A stretch of 64,000 nt of DNA from Flavobacteriales bacterium (GTDB taxonomy: Bacteria > Bacteroidota > Bacteroidia > CAIKAF01). Below the pieces are notes generated by a model, which worked only from the letters and a program-made list of their open reading frames with translations, did not search any database and was not told the origin of the DNA. The DNA lies in assembly GCA_025451235.1 (NCBI GenBank), contig JANWKT010000013.1, forward strand, positions 145,317 to 209,316, read 5' to 3'. Below are positions 1 through 7,811 of this stretch, piece by piece. Position numbers and translations under genes: made by a program. Positions within the stretch are counted from its first letter, which is position 1. Each line of letters begins with the position of its first letter.

Positions 1-47
1 TTCATGGCAGTTTTAATGTCTTCATTAATGGTTGCTTCCAAACTCAT
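1..47 (-). CDS. GatB/YqeY domain protein, N-terminal fragment
   Basis: Only the first 15 codons lie in the window; the gene runs off the left edge. They read MSLEATINEDIKTAM, which fits the start of GatB/YqeY-domain proteins (typically MSL..rI.eDlK.AMkakd). In many Bacteroidota a gene of this family lies directly downstream of ftsZ on the same strand, and here it is the next but three gene after ftsZ. That context supports the call, but the fragment is very short. The family is related to the tail domain of the tRNA amidotransferase subunit GatB; its cellular role is not well defined. Confidence 0.6.
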   Translation of the reverse strand, partial: MSLEATINEDIKTAM

Positions 48-191
48 GGTAAAAAGTATTTATATTCAAAAATAAACTATTCCCCTTATAATATGGGTTT
101 TTTATTGTTTTTTATTGGAACTTAGGGTATGCCCTGAGTGGCCTGCGAGGTGGATCTGTGGAGGTCGAAGGGCTGGGTGAACCACCTGTTC

Positions 192-296
192 CGCTTTATC
201 TTTAGTTGTTGGTTGTCTGTTGTTAGTTCTTGGTTCCCCGGCGATAAGGGCTAGCAACCAAGAACCAGCAACCAACAACTAAAAGGATGCCGCTGC
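192..296. repeat. Palindromic element with word-repeat arms
   Basis: An inverted repeat lies at 201-283. TTTAGTTGTTGGTTG (201-215) pairs with CAACCAACAACTAAA (269-283), and GTTCTTGGTT (225-234) pairs with AACCAAGAAC (256-265). Each arm is built of short related words (GTTGTTGGTT, GTTCTTGGTT). Outside the arms are CGCTTTATCTTTA (192-204) and TAAAAGGATGCCGCTGC (280-296). Nearly the same two ends bracket an unrelated inverted repeat at 33266-33374. The 48-322 gap holds no gene that I can support. Confidence 0.7.
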
Positions 297-322
297 GCCC
301 GTTGCAGCGATTTCGGAATCAA

Positions 323-1879
323 TTATCGGATAGGCATAATAAAAAGACTGTCGTAAGTCGATTGATTATGTGCATCAATGGCATCTCTTCTGAGGTAATC
401 ACCTGATGTAATCGGATAAAATAAATTCTCCTGTGAAGGAAGGATCTCTTCCGTTTGCAGGGAAATATAATCCTTAAAAAATTTCTCGTTATCGTATAAA
501 GCATACATTTCGGCCCACCTTCCATGCAAATGTATAAAAGTGGGTTTTAATTCGTTCACTACATAGTCCTGTAAGGCTTGTTGTCCCTGGGGAATTTTTA
601 TGCGGATATTTTTATCACAAAGCCCTGCAGCATCGTATATTTTTATTTTTGAATAGTATAAAGTAGCACCAACATCCGGTAAAAGGAGGGTGGCATTTTT
701 AAGGTCCAGTTTCTCTGCATAATCATTGAATTTATCCGCATATTCCGTTTTTACTTCGGCAAATGGAACAGTTGGGTTTTTACTGAAGGTCAAGGTCCTG
801 TTATGAAAATGATAAAAACTATATCCTATAAATCCGGTCCACAATACAATGGCCGCTATTTGGGTTAGCCGGGTTTTTGTTTCCTGACTATTCCAAAGAA
901 TGGACAAATGAATGAAGAGGGTAAGATATACGAATACTATAAATGGAGTGGCGAATCTTAATTCACCCATCCAATCGCTTGGCAGCACAAAAAATTGGAT
1001 GATGGACAATATGTATAGGACACATACATAGCCATAAGCAGGTTTTTTTTCTTTGAGCTTGCGGAAAAAACTGAAGAGGAAGAAAAAATGGAAAACCAAC
1101 AAAATTTTCACCCATCTCCCCCCGATCCCAAAACTCAGGTATTGCAGCTTTTCTAGCATGCTGCCTTCGTGGTGGAATTTTATATAATAAGTATTGGGCA
1201 CCCAATCATGGAAATACCAAAACCTGAACAGTAAGAAGAAGCTCATCAGCAATCCGGTTCCCAACACATATAATACTACGAATTTTATTTTCCCCTTCAG
1301 GAACAATAGCACAAAAGGGAAAGCTATACTATAGATCATTCCTTCAGGTCGTGTAATAGCCACCAGGAAGGAGAGGAAACAAAGAACTCCTATTTTTTTA
1401 TGGGAGATTTGTTCTAATGTTTTCAAACTATTCCATGCCAAAGCCAGGAGAAGGCAAATGAACAAGGCATTTTCCAGTCCGGAATTGGTCCAGATCACAA
1501 AAGGACTGTTCACTGCCAGCAATAAATTGATCAGCATACCCGGGAATAAGCTTCCCATCATTTTATTACTAATGCGGAGGATATAAAAAAAAGAAATAAG
1601 TACCAGGATGGAGGATAGGATCTTTGGAGTGAGATACGGATCAAACACGCCTATCCAATGAAAAAAAGAAAGGATCAGGGTCCATAAAAAATTTGAAAAA
1701 CCTTCCACGGGTACTTCGCCAGGCCAGGAAACGAGTCCATGTCCATTGGCCAGGTTTTTTGCGTAAGCAAAAGTGATCCCTGCATCATCCACGATCCACG
1801 ACCATAAAAAACTACTATAAAAAATATATACTCCTATCGGAATAAGAAGGAAGAGGAGGTATCTGAATATATTTTTCAT
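323..1879 (-). CDS. GT-C fold membrane glycosyltransferase-like protein
   Basis: This is a polytopic membrane protein of about 518 residues with roughly ten hydrophobic segments. The first extracytoplasmic loop carries the pattern DDAGITFAYAKNLANGHG followed by GE-P-VEGFSNFLW. This matches the DDA.I..RYA.N...G.G..(N).GE.VEG(Y/F)(S/T)NFLW signature of GT-C transferases that use lipid-linked sugar donors (the AftB-like and ArnT-like group). The two Asp residues are the expected catalytic or metal site. A soluble C-terminal part follows. Substrate and acceptor cannot be told. I chose the ATG at 1879: the open frame continues to 1951, but that stretch overlaps an interspersed repeat (1931-1974) and the signal-anchor-like helix begins just after 1879. 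It is first in a same-strand run after PrsW. Confidence 0.7.
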   Translation of the reverse strand: MKNIFRYLLFLLIPIGVYIFYSSFLWSWIVDDAGITFAYAKNLANGHGLVSWPGEVPVEGFSNFLWTLILSFFHWIGVFDPYLTPKILSSILVLISFFYILRISNKMMGSLFPGMLINLLLAVNSPFVIWTNSGLENALFICLLLALAWNSLKTLEQISHKKIGVLCFLSFLVAITRPEGMIYSIAFPFVLLFLKGKIKFVVLYVLGTGLLMSFFLLFRFWYFHDWVPNTYYIKFHHEGSMLEKLQYLSFGIGGRWVKILLVFHFFFLFSFFRKLKEKKPAYGYVCVLYILSIIQFFVLPSDWMGELRFATPFIVFVYLTLFIHLSILWNSQETKTRLTQIAAIVLWTGFIGYSFYHFHNRTLTFSKNPTVPFAEVKTEYADKFNDYAEKLDLKNATLLLPDVGATLYYSKIKIYDAAGLCDKNIRIKIPQGQQALQDYVVNELKPTFIHLHGRWAEMYALYDNEKFFKDYISLQTEEILPSQENLFYPITSGDYLRRDAIDAHNQSTYDSLFIMPIR

Positions 1880-1930
1880 GTTATTTGGTAGTATCTCAAT
1901 TTGAAATTTCTTCTTTGTTATAATTGTAAC

Positions 1931-1974
1931 CGATTTTTTAGATTTCTCCACTACGGTCGAAATGACAAAAAATC
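1931..1974. repeat. Interspersed palindromic repeat
   Basis: The core AGATTTCTCC...GGTCGAAATGACA (1940-1967) resembles a short dispersed repeat I recall from other Bacteroidota genomes (unverified). It is bracketed by GATTTTTT (1932-1939) and AAAAAATC (1967-1974), which pair. It fills most of the gap between the glycosyltransferase and the PrsW-like gene. Confidence 0.5.
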
Positions 1975-1993
1975 TGCGATTTCAATATACCGG

Positions 1994-3409
1994 TTAAACG
2001 ATCATTTCTTTCCAGGTTTGGGTAATAGGTTCACTACCGTCGTGCTTCATCACCGACCATCTTAAAAACGAAGCGTTGGAAAGTTGAATGTTTTTCAGAT
2101 CCGTTGTATCAGCAAGTGTGATGATACCAATAATAGGCGAGCCTTTAAAAAACCGGGCTCCCGAAAGTTTGGGTTTGATCAGGAAATGGGTAGGATGGGT
2201 ATTGGGCGTACGGAAACGGTTGCCAGTTAATTCACATAAATAATAGATCTCTTTGTTTTTTCCCAGGAATACTTTGTCGAGGATCCAGCATTGATAATTT
2301 TCGTTGTCATCAAATCTTTTGTCCTTAAAAGCAAGTAATTGGGTAATGGCATTTACCCTGGTGGTAAAGGGATATTCATTGAATTCATCCCCCCGAATTC
2401 GGATAGAAATACCTAAGGAATTGTTGGTTGGATAACGGTTTTGTCCTAACTGTACAGAGGAACTGAGTTGAAGCTTAAAGGGTAATACAGGGAATATCTT
2501 TTTCCAATGACCAGGAACAACGGTATGCCTTGGGATCCTGGTGACGAGGATAAAGGTGAGGATGAGTTCTTCGATCAACAAAACCAAATGTGCTATCAAA
2601 CCATCTCTCCACCCGGCGCTGAGGATCAGCCCTACTAGCTGTATGGCCCCTGCCAGAATAAATGCCATGATGAGAAATCTTTGTAAAGTATTCCGATCGA
2701 TGGCAACATTCCTTTGATAAAAATGCGACCGGTTGAGAAAGTTATTCGAGGTTTGGGCCCATAATTCGATGATGACCAAAAACATGATCATGGATGCTAC
2801 GGTGCTGAGCACCGGGATATTTAAAAAGAGGACTGCATCAAAAACTCCATGCAATATGGCAGCGATCATCAAACCTCCTAAAAAATAAAGAGGAATAAAA
2901 AATCCCTTTTTCCGGACCCCAACCCCGAACATCGAAGCGATCACCGTTGTACATCCCATATGTACGAAGGTGCTCATGAGTCCACGGAGATATACCAGGT
3001 AAATTCCATATTTAAAGAAGTATAAACAATTTTCTACCGTAGCGAACCCAAGCGCAACTGTAGATCCATAGATGAGGAAATTAATTTCTTCGTCGAACCA
3101 TTTTCTAAAGATCAAATAAAATAGGAGGAAGCCGAGAAATTTACTCATCTCTTCCACCATCCCTATATTGAGGATACAAAAACTAAATTGCTGGATATAA
3201 ATATTGGTTTCAGAATAAACGGTGTCATCCAATTTAAGGAGTAATACCGGAATAGGAGTAAGGCAACCAAACAAAAATGCAATGAGGATCTTCCACCATT
3301 TCTCAGGGCGGAATATATCTGTTTTTCTTAAGTAAGCGGCCCATACGAATGCCATTAATATAGCAGCAAGGATCTGGAGTGCAGTGGCAATGATGATGGT
3401 AATGTTCAT
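1994..3409 (-). CDS. PrsW family intramembrane glutamic protease
   Basis: The N-terminal 290 residues are polytopic. They hold the PrsW motifs: EE-x-x-K at 86-90 (VEEMSKF), GFATVEN at 121-127, an His at 150 in the next helix, and HGVFD at 187-191. These correspond to the conserved Glu and His residues of the PrsW/CAAX-protease superfamily. The founding member in Bacillus cleaves the anti-sigma factor RsiW at site 1; a substrate here is unknown. Residues from about 300 to 471 form a soluble extension with no recognised domain, longer than the usual PrsW (200-380 aa). The gene is followed by the GT-C gene on the same strand, 114 bases away. Confidence 0.85.
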   Translation of the reverse strand: MNITIIIATALQILAAILMAFVWAAYLRKTDIFRPEKWWKILIAFLFGCLTPIPVLLLKLDDTVYSETNIYIQQFSFCILNIGMVEEMSKFLGFLLFYLIFRKWFDEEINFLIYGSTVALGFATVENCLYFFKYGIYLVYLRGLMSTFVHMGCTTVIASMFGVGVRKKGFFIPLYFLGGLMIAAILHGVFDAVLFLNIPVLSTVASMIMFLVIIELWAQTSNNFLNRSHFYQRNVAIDRNTLQRFLIMAFILAGAIQLVGLILSAGWRDGLIAHLVLLIEELILTFILVTRIPRHTVVPGHWKKIFPVLPFKLQLSSSVQLGQNRYPTNNSLGISIRIRGDEFNEYPFTTRVNAITQLLAFKDKRFDDNENYQCWILDKVFLGKNKEIYYLCELTGNRFRTPNTHPTHFLIKPKLSGARFFKGSPIIGIITLADTTDLKNIQLSNASFLRWSVMKHDGSEPITQTWKEMIV

Positions 3410-3811
3410 CGGGTCAGGAATAGGATTCTAAGATAAACATTTTTTGGAATTGTGGGGGTGGGTGGAATGAAAACCGTTCTGGACCTGCGACCCCGCTGGG
3501 GTCGTAAAATTTAAACGTGTCCTATTTTTTACCAACATGTGACCCCTCTGGGGTCAAGAAATAGGAGTGGGTGGAATGAAAACCGTTCTGGACCTGCGAC
3601 CCCGCTGGGGTCGTAAAATTTAAACGTGTCCTATTTTTTACCAACATGTGACCCCTCTGAGGTCAAGAAATAGGAAATATTTGAACAGTTATTTAACCAA
3701 CAAAAGTAAGGTGTTGACATAATGATTTGGTTATCGTTGTTTTCATGGACTCCCGATAGCTATCGGGACGCCCGTCGCTACAAAGGCGTTTTTTAAATAG
3801 AGGTGTTCCCT
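3410..3811. other. Repeat-filled intergenic region
   Basis: Between the PrsW-like gene and the lipoprotein gene there is no supportable gene. The region holds a 109-bp tandem duplication (3458-3675) and, further right, an 18-bp perfect palindrome TCCCGATAGCTATCGGGA (3751-3768). That palindrome is of a kind frequent between Bacteroidota genes and may act as a terminator-like hairpin. Confidence 0.7.
3458..3675. repeat. Two tandem 109-bp repeats with palindromes
   Basis: Units at 3458-3566 and 3567-3675 differ by a single base (3551 G versus 3660 A). Each unit carries two hairpins: CGACCCC-GCT-GGGGTCG (first copy 3488-3504) and TGACCCC-TCT-GGGGTCA (first copy 3540-3556). The second hairpin is preceded by TACCAACATGT, the same head that precedes another hairpin at 4541-4555. 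The near identity points to recent duplication. No coding frame is evident. This looks like a REP-type element. Confidence 0.9.
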
Positions 3812-4426
3812 TCATTCATATTTATATTCCAGCAGGAGGAATGGTATTTCCTTATTTTCTTTATAGTGGTAAAAGATCTTTTTACCTACGTTGCCTTGGA
3901 GGTCATATTGATATCTTTCGATGAAGGTTTCCCCATTGGCAGGATATATTTTTCTGGACATCAGGACCGTACTTTCGTATCTATAAAAGATCTCGTCGGT
4001 GTTGAATTTAAAATGGACCACTTTAATATGGGAAATTTGCTGAAAGGCATCATACCTGATCCTGCAGGATTTCCTGAATTCCTTTCCTTCATAATAGTCA
4101 CGATGGATCTGTCTGGAATTAGGCTGACGGTATTCCCAATTAGCCGTTTTTTCGTATACCAGATGTTCTTCACTATAAGGATGGATAAAGTCGTCATACC
4201 ATTCGCAATCCCCTTCCCGAAGGTTAGGTCTTTGATTACTTGGATAGGAATAGCTGCAAACTTCAATCACTTCTGCTTCCAGGGAATCCCTCACGGTACT
4301 TACGGTGACGGTGATGGTTGTTGCACTTCGGGTGGGTCTTTCCGAAGGTGGATCATACCGATGGAAGGCACAGGAATGCATCAAACCGGATATACCAAGG
4401 ACTATATAGATCTTCTTGAGGTTCAC
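3812..4426 (-). CDS. Hypothetical lipoprotein
   Basis: The 204-residue product starts MNLKKIYIVLGISGLMHSC. It has a short charged N-terminus, a hydrophobic stretch and a Cys at 19, a plausible lipobox, so export and lipidation are likely. The rest is hydrophilic and rich in Tyr, Arg and Glu with no domain I recognise; the last third has a YD-repeat or MORN-like flavour (YQYDLQGNVGKKIFYHY). The opposite strand carries an equally long open frame (3803-4435). I prefer this one because of the lipobox and because all neighbours are on the minus strand. Function unknown. Confidence 0.65.
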   Translation of the reverse strand: MNLKKIYIVLGISGLMHSCAFHRYDPPSERPTRSATTITVTVSTVRDSLEAEVIEVCSYSYPSNQRPNLREGDCEWYDDFIHPYSEEHLVYEKTANWEYRQPNSRQIHRDYYEGKEFRKSCRIRYDAFQQISHIKVVHFKFNTDEIFYRYESTVLMSRKIYPANGETFIERYQYDLQGNVGKKIFYHYKENKEIPFLLLEYKYE

Positions 4427-4529
4427 AGTAAATAGATACCTTTTTGATGAAAAGACAAAAAGTATACCAAAGGGAGCAATATTGTATTTCGTACCTACGG
4501 CACTCTATTATAAAACCAACCTCTTAGGC

Positions 4530-4555
4530 TACCAACATGTTGTCCCTACGGGACA
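4530..4555. repeat. REP-like palindrome with conserved head
   Basis: TACCAACATGT (4530-4540) is followed directly by the hairpin TGTCCC-TAC-GGGACA (4541-4555). The same 11-base head precedes the TGACCCC hairpins in the tandem repeat at 3530-3556 and 3639-3665, so the three are members of one family with diverged stems. Confidence 0.7.
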
Positions 4556-4703
4556 TTTTGCATTTTAATATGGTTACAAAACCCTTGATCTGCTTGGGAT
4601 TTAAAGAACATTTTTAAGTATTAGCTTAATGCCAATGGGCTTCCGCTGGGATAAGTTCAACTAACGATTTTTGCAAAGCAAAAATGGAAATCTCCCTAAA
4701 ATA

Positions 4704-4729
4704 AAACCCCGGGCATTACTCCGGGGTTT
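4704..4729 (-). terminator. Probable rho-independent terminator of the dcw operon
   Basis: AAACCCCGG (4704-4712) and CCGGGGTTT (4721-4729) form a 9-bp stem with an 8-base loop. Read on the minus strand it is followed by TTTTATTTTA. It lies about 130 bases past the ftsZ stop, beyond the 4781-4859 inverted repeat. Confidence 0.65.
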
Positions 4730-4780
4730 CCGACAAACATTCACCAATAAAACTATGATTATGGAGGCGAATACTATTTA

Positions 4781-4859
4781 AGGACGTAGGATGTAGGACT
4801 CAGGATTTCGGACCGACGTTTTTTATCATATGTCTTGCATCCTTGGTCCTACGTCTTTC
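4781..4859. repeat. Imperfect word-repeat inverted repeat
   Basis: The left arm contains GACGTAGGA, TGTAGGA and CAGGA words (from 4781). The right arm, read on the other strand, contains GACGTAGGACCAAGGATGC (right arm 4830-4859). The arms pair imperfectly over about 25 bases. It has the same architecture as the repeats at 201-283 and 15119-15214 but is made of a different word. Confidence 0.55.
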
Positions 4860-4860
4860 A

Positions 4861-6477
4861 TTAATCCACACTATCGTGCAGGAATGAATTATTCTCTCTC
4901 AGCTTATATCCTTCTTCTTTGTCTTCTGACAAGGATAAATTGCTAGCGATGGTTTCTTTGGACTGATCATTCTCTTCCAGTTTTACTCCGTATCTTTCAT
5001 AGGCAGGCTTATTCTCCATTTCTTTTAAACCAGAAGGGGTTTTTAGTTTACGGCTGATCTCCTGCAAACGTTTGATGCGGTCATTCTGTTTGAAGAGAAT
5101 TCCTTTTTCTTCATTCACATTGTCTAATGGCTGAGGAGTTTCTTTTGCAAAATCCACATCATTGAACAAGGCGAATGCATCCACATCCATAGGAGTTGTT
5201 TCTTCTTTTTGGTCTTCGAATAAATTGATCCTTTCTATTTGCTCTTGAGCATTATTGGAAGCGGTGATATCCAAATCGGAGAAAGTATCGATCTTAAATT
5301 CAATGTCATTGGCATCTTTGTTGCCGCCAAAATCCACTGCATCAGGACTTACAAAATAATCGTCCTCCTCTTTTTCAGTTACAATATTGAATTTTTCATT
5401 GTTGATCGCTTCAACGATCTCATCCATGTTTTTGTTGGCCACATCCAATACCACATTCTGATTTTGTTCCAGGTTGATCTGGAAATTATCATCGGCAATG
5501 GATTTGAATCCAGTGGCGATCAGCGTTACACCAATCCGGTTACCAAGACTATGGTCTTTACCTGTTCCAAAGATCACATGCTCATTTTGTCCGGTGATGT
5601 CCCCGATATAATCGGTAATTTCTCCCACTTCATCCATGGTTAATTCTTCATCTCCATAGGTCATGTATAAAAGAATATGTTTTGCACCACGGATATCACT
5701 GTCGTTTAAGAGGGGTGAATTCAATGCTCCTTCAATGGCTTTCAACGCACGGTTTTCCCCTTCGGCATAAGCCGATCCCATAATGGCAGCACCTCCATTG
5801 GTCATCACTGTTTTTACATCTTCAAAATCCACATTGATATAACCTGTAACTGTAATGATCTCTGAAATTCCTTTGGCAGCAGTCGTTAATACATCATCTG
5901 CTTTTCCGAAAGCATTGGTTAGCGACATATTGCTGTATATTTCTCTGAGCTTATCATTGGAAATGATGAGCAAAGTATCTACATGTTTTTTCAATTCATT
6001 GATACCATTTTCTGCTTGTTCTCTTCTTCTGCGACCCTCAAATCCAAAAGGTACGGTAACAATCCCCACGGTGAGGATCCCCATTTCTTTGGCGAGTTTG
6101 GCAATTACAGGAGCAGCACCGGTTCCGGTACCTCCACCCATACCTGCGGTAATGAATACCATTTTGGTATTGGTGGCCAATAATTCTCTTACCTCCTCTA
6201 TACTTTCGAGGGCTGATTTTAAACCGATCTCCGGTTTAGCACCGGCGCCACGGCCTTCGGTAAGACTTTTACCCAATTGTATTTTATTAGGTACAGGGCT
6301 TAATTCGAGTGATTGGTTATCCGTATTACAGATAATAAAATCCACTCCTTTGATCCCCATATTATACATATGGTTAACGGCATTGCTTCCGCCACCACCT
6401 ACACCGATCACCTTAATAATGGATGACTGATCCTTCGGTAATTCGAATTTTATCAGTTCGTTATTTTGGTTTTCCAT
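4861..6477 (-). CDS. ftsZ: Cell division protein FtsZ
   Basis: FtsZ is the tubulin-like GTPase that forms the Z-ring. The GTP-binding domain shows GVGGGGSNAV (26-34), NTDNQSL (51-57) and the tubulin signature GGGTGTG (114-120). The T7-loop region NVDFEDV lies at about 215-221. After the C-terminal polymerisation domain (to about 330) comes a long acidic linker, typical of Bacteroidota FtsZ, which brings the total to 538 residues. The extreme C-terminus, LRENNSFLHDSVD, is the form of the conserved C-terminal peptide that I associate with Bacteroidota and is expected to bind FtsA. It is the last gene of the dcw operon, 43 bases after ftsA, and is followed by a terminator-like hairpin. Confidence 0.98.
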   Translation of the reverse strand: MENQNNELIKFELPKDQSSIIKVIGVGGGGSNAVNHMYNMGIKGVDFIICNTDNQSLELSPVPNKIQLGKSLTEGRGAGAKPEIGLKSALESIEEVRELLATNTKMVFITAGMGGGTGTGAAPVIAKLAKEMGILTVGIVTVPFGFEGRRRREQAENGINELKKHVDTLLIISNDKLREIYSNMSLTNAFGKADDVLTTAAKGISEIITVTGYINVDFEDVKTVMTNGGAAIMGSAYAEGENRALKAIEGALNSPLLNDSDIRGAKHILLYMTYGDEELTMDEVGEITDYIGDITGQNEHVIFGTGKDHSLGNRIGVTLIATGFKSIADDNFQINLEQNQNVVLDVANKNMDEIVEAINNEKFNIVTEKEEDDYFVSPDAVDFGGNKDANDIEFKIDTFSDLDITASNNAQEQIERINLFEDQKEETTPMDVDAFALFNDVDFAKETPQPLDNVNEEKGILFKQNDRIKRLQEISRKLKTPSGLKEMENKPAYERYGVKLEENDQSKETIASNLSLSEDKEEGYKLRENNSFLHDSVD

Positions 6478-6520
6478 AATCGTTTTATTTGGTTTATAGT
6501 TTATGAATGTTTGTTTTTAT

Positions 6521-7798
6521 TTATAATTTGGTTTCGTCATCATCGAAGAATTTTCTTCCTTTATTGATGAGTCCGTCCCAAAAACTTCCTTTTGTTTTTT
6601 TACTATGCTGTTTTACTTTAGGCTCTTCCAACACTACTTCCCTTGTATGGTCATCAAATCCCATCATCATGAGTCCAATGGATGTACTGTAGATCGGAGA
6701 AGTTACTTTCTCGGCTTTTCCACCTGAAATATGTTCATTCGGGTATCCAATCCTGGATTCATGACCTGTAATGAACTCTGTTAACTGTTTAATAAATTTC
6801 AATTGCGAACCTCCGCCGGTGATCACGATGCCTGCTGCCAGTTTATCTTTATAGCCTGAGTTCACGATCTCATAGTTTACCATTTCCAGGATTTCACTCA
6901 TCCTGGCATTGATGATATTGGTAAGGTTACGAAGGGTAATTTCTTTGGGTGGACGACCTTTTAATCCAGGTACGGTGATCCTTGTATTCTCAAATTTCTC
7001 CAATGGTAATGCATAACCATGTTTTACTTTTAATAGTTCAGCATAGTTTTTAATAATACTGCAACCATTTTTAATATCCTCGGTTAATATATTCCCGCCA
7101 AAAGGGATCACAGCTGTATGGCGAATAATTCCTTCCTGGAAAATGGCGATATCGGTAGTTCCACCACCAATATCGATCAAAGCAACACCCGCTTCTTTTT
7201 CTTCAGCACCTAAAGCTGCTTCAGCAGAAGCCAATGGCTCAAGGATGAGGTCATCAATGGTAAGACCTGCCTGCTGGCAGCATCTTGAAATATTCTGAGC
7301 TGCGGAGATCTGCCCGGTAATGATATGGAAGTTAGCTTCTAGGCGTGAACCCATCATTCCCAAAGGATCTTTGATATCCGGTATATTGTCTACAATATAT
7401 TCCTGAGGGATCACGTGCAAGATCTGCTCTCCCGGAGGAATAGATAGCTTATACATATCATCGATGAGGTTGTCTACATCTTTTTGTTCGATCACTTCAT
7501 CCGTATTGTGACGGGTATAGATACCCCTGTGCTGGTAGCTTTTTATATGCTGACCTGCGATACCCACTACCACTCTTTTAATTTCTACACCGGAAGCTAT
7601 TTCTGCTTCGGAAACGGCTTTCTTAATGGAGTCGATAGTTTGTACAATATTGGTGACTACCCCTCTTTGTACACCCAGGGATTCGGCTTTTCCTTCCCCG
7701 AGGATCTCTATTTTCCCGTTTTCATTTTTTCGACCCACCATGGCTACAATTTTTGTAGTTCCAATGTCGAGTCCAACGATAATTTCTGATTGTGCCAT
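6521..7798 (-). CDS. ftsA: Cell division protein FtsA
   Basis: FtsA is the actin-like protein that tethers FtsZ to the membrane. VGLDIGTTKIVAMVG near the N-terminus is the phosphate-1 motif; the SHS2-type 1C region follows, and LIDIGGGTTDIAIF (about 200-215) is phosphate-2. ITGGGSQL (about 340) is the adenosine motif. The basic, aromatic C-terminus (GLINKGRKFFDDD) could be the amphipathic membrane-targeting helix. The frame opens with TTG at 7804, but the ATG at 7798 (MAQSE) gives the family-typical start, 13 bases after the ftsQ stop. Length 425 residues is normal. Confidence 0.97.
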   Translation of the reverse strand: MAQSEIIVGLDIGTTKIVAMVGRKNENGKIEILGEGKAESLGVQRGVVTNIVQTIDSIKKAVSEAEIASGVEIKRVVVGIAGQHIKSYQHRGIYTRHNTDEVIEQKDVDNLIDDMYKLSIPPGEQILHVIPQEYIVDNIPDIKDPLGMMGSRLEANFHIITGQISAAQNISRCCQQAGLTIDDLILEPLASAEAALGAEEKEAGVALIDIGGGTTDIAIFQEGIIRHTAVIPFGGNILTEDIKNGCSIIKNYAELLKVKHGYALPLEKFENTRITVPGLKGRPPKEITLRNLTNIINARMSEILEMVNYEIVNSGYKDKLAAGIVITGGGSQLKFIKQLTEFITGHESRIGYPNEHISGGKAEKVTSPIYSTSIGLMMMGFDDHTREVVLEEPKVKQHSKKTKGSFWDGLINKGRKFFDDDETKL

Positions 7799-7811
7799 GA
7801 TCAATGTTGTT

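Larger units (their letters stand above)
4427..4860. other. Intergenic region downstream of ftsZ
   Basis: No gene is supported. It contains a REP-like palindrome (4530-4555), a small hairpin TTTTTGC-AAA-GCAAAAA (4668-4684), the probable dcw terminator (4704-4729) and an imperfect word-repeat inverted repeat (4781-4859). Confidence 0.7.

Noticed and set aside
3458-3675. CRISPR-like array
   Set aside because: Two contiguous 109-bp units with no spacers and no cas genes nearby; this is a tandem duplication.
3803-4435. 210-codon open frame on the plus strand
   Set aside because: It lies opposite the lipoprotein gene, has no signal or domain, and all neighbours are on the minus strand. The minus frame has a credible lipobox.
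5239-6430. Plus-strand frames of 134 and 191 codons opposite ftsZ
   Set aside because: These are shadows of the well-supported ftsZ reading frame.
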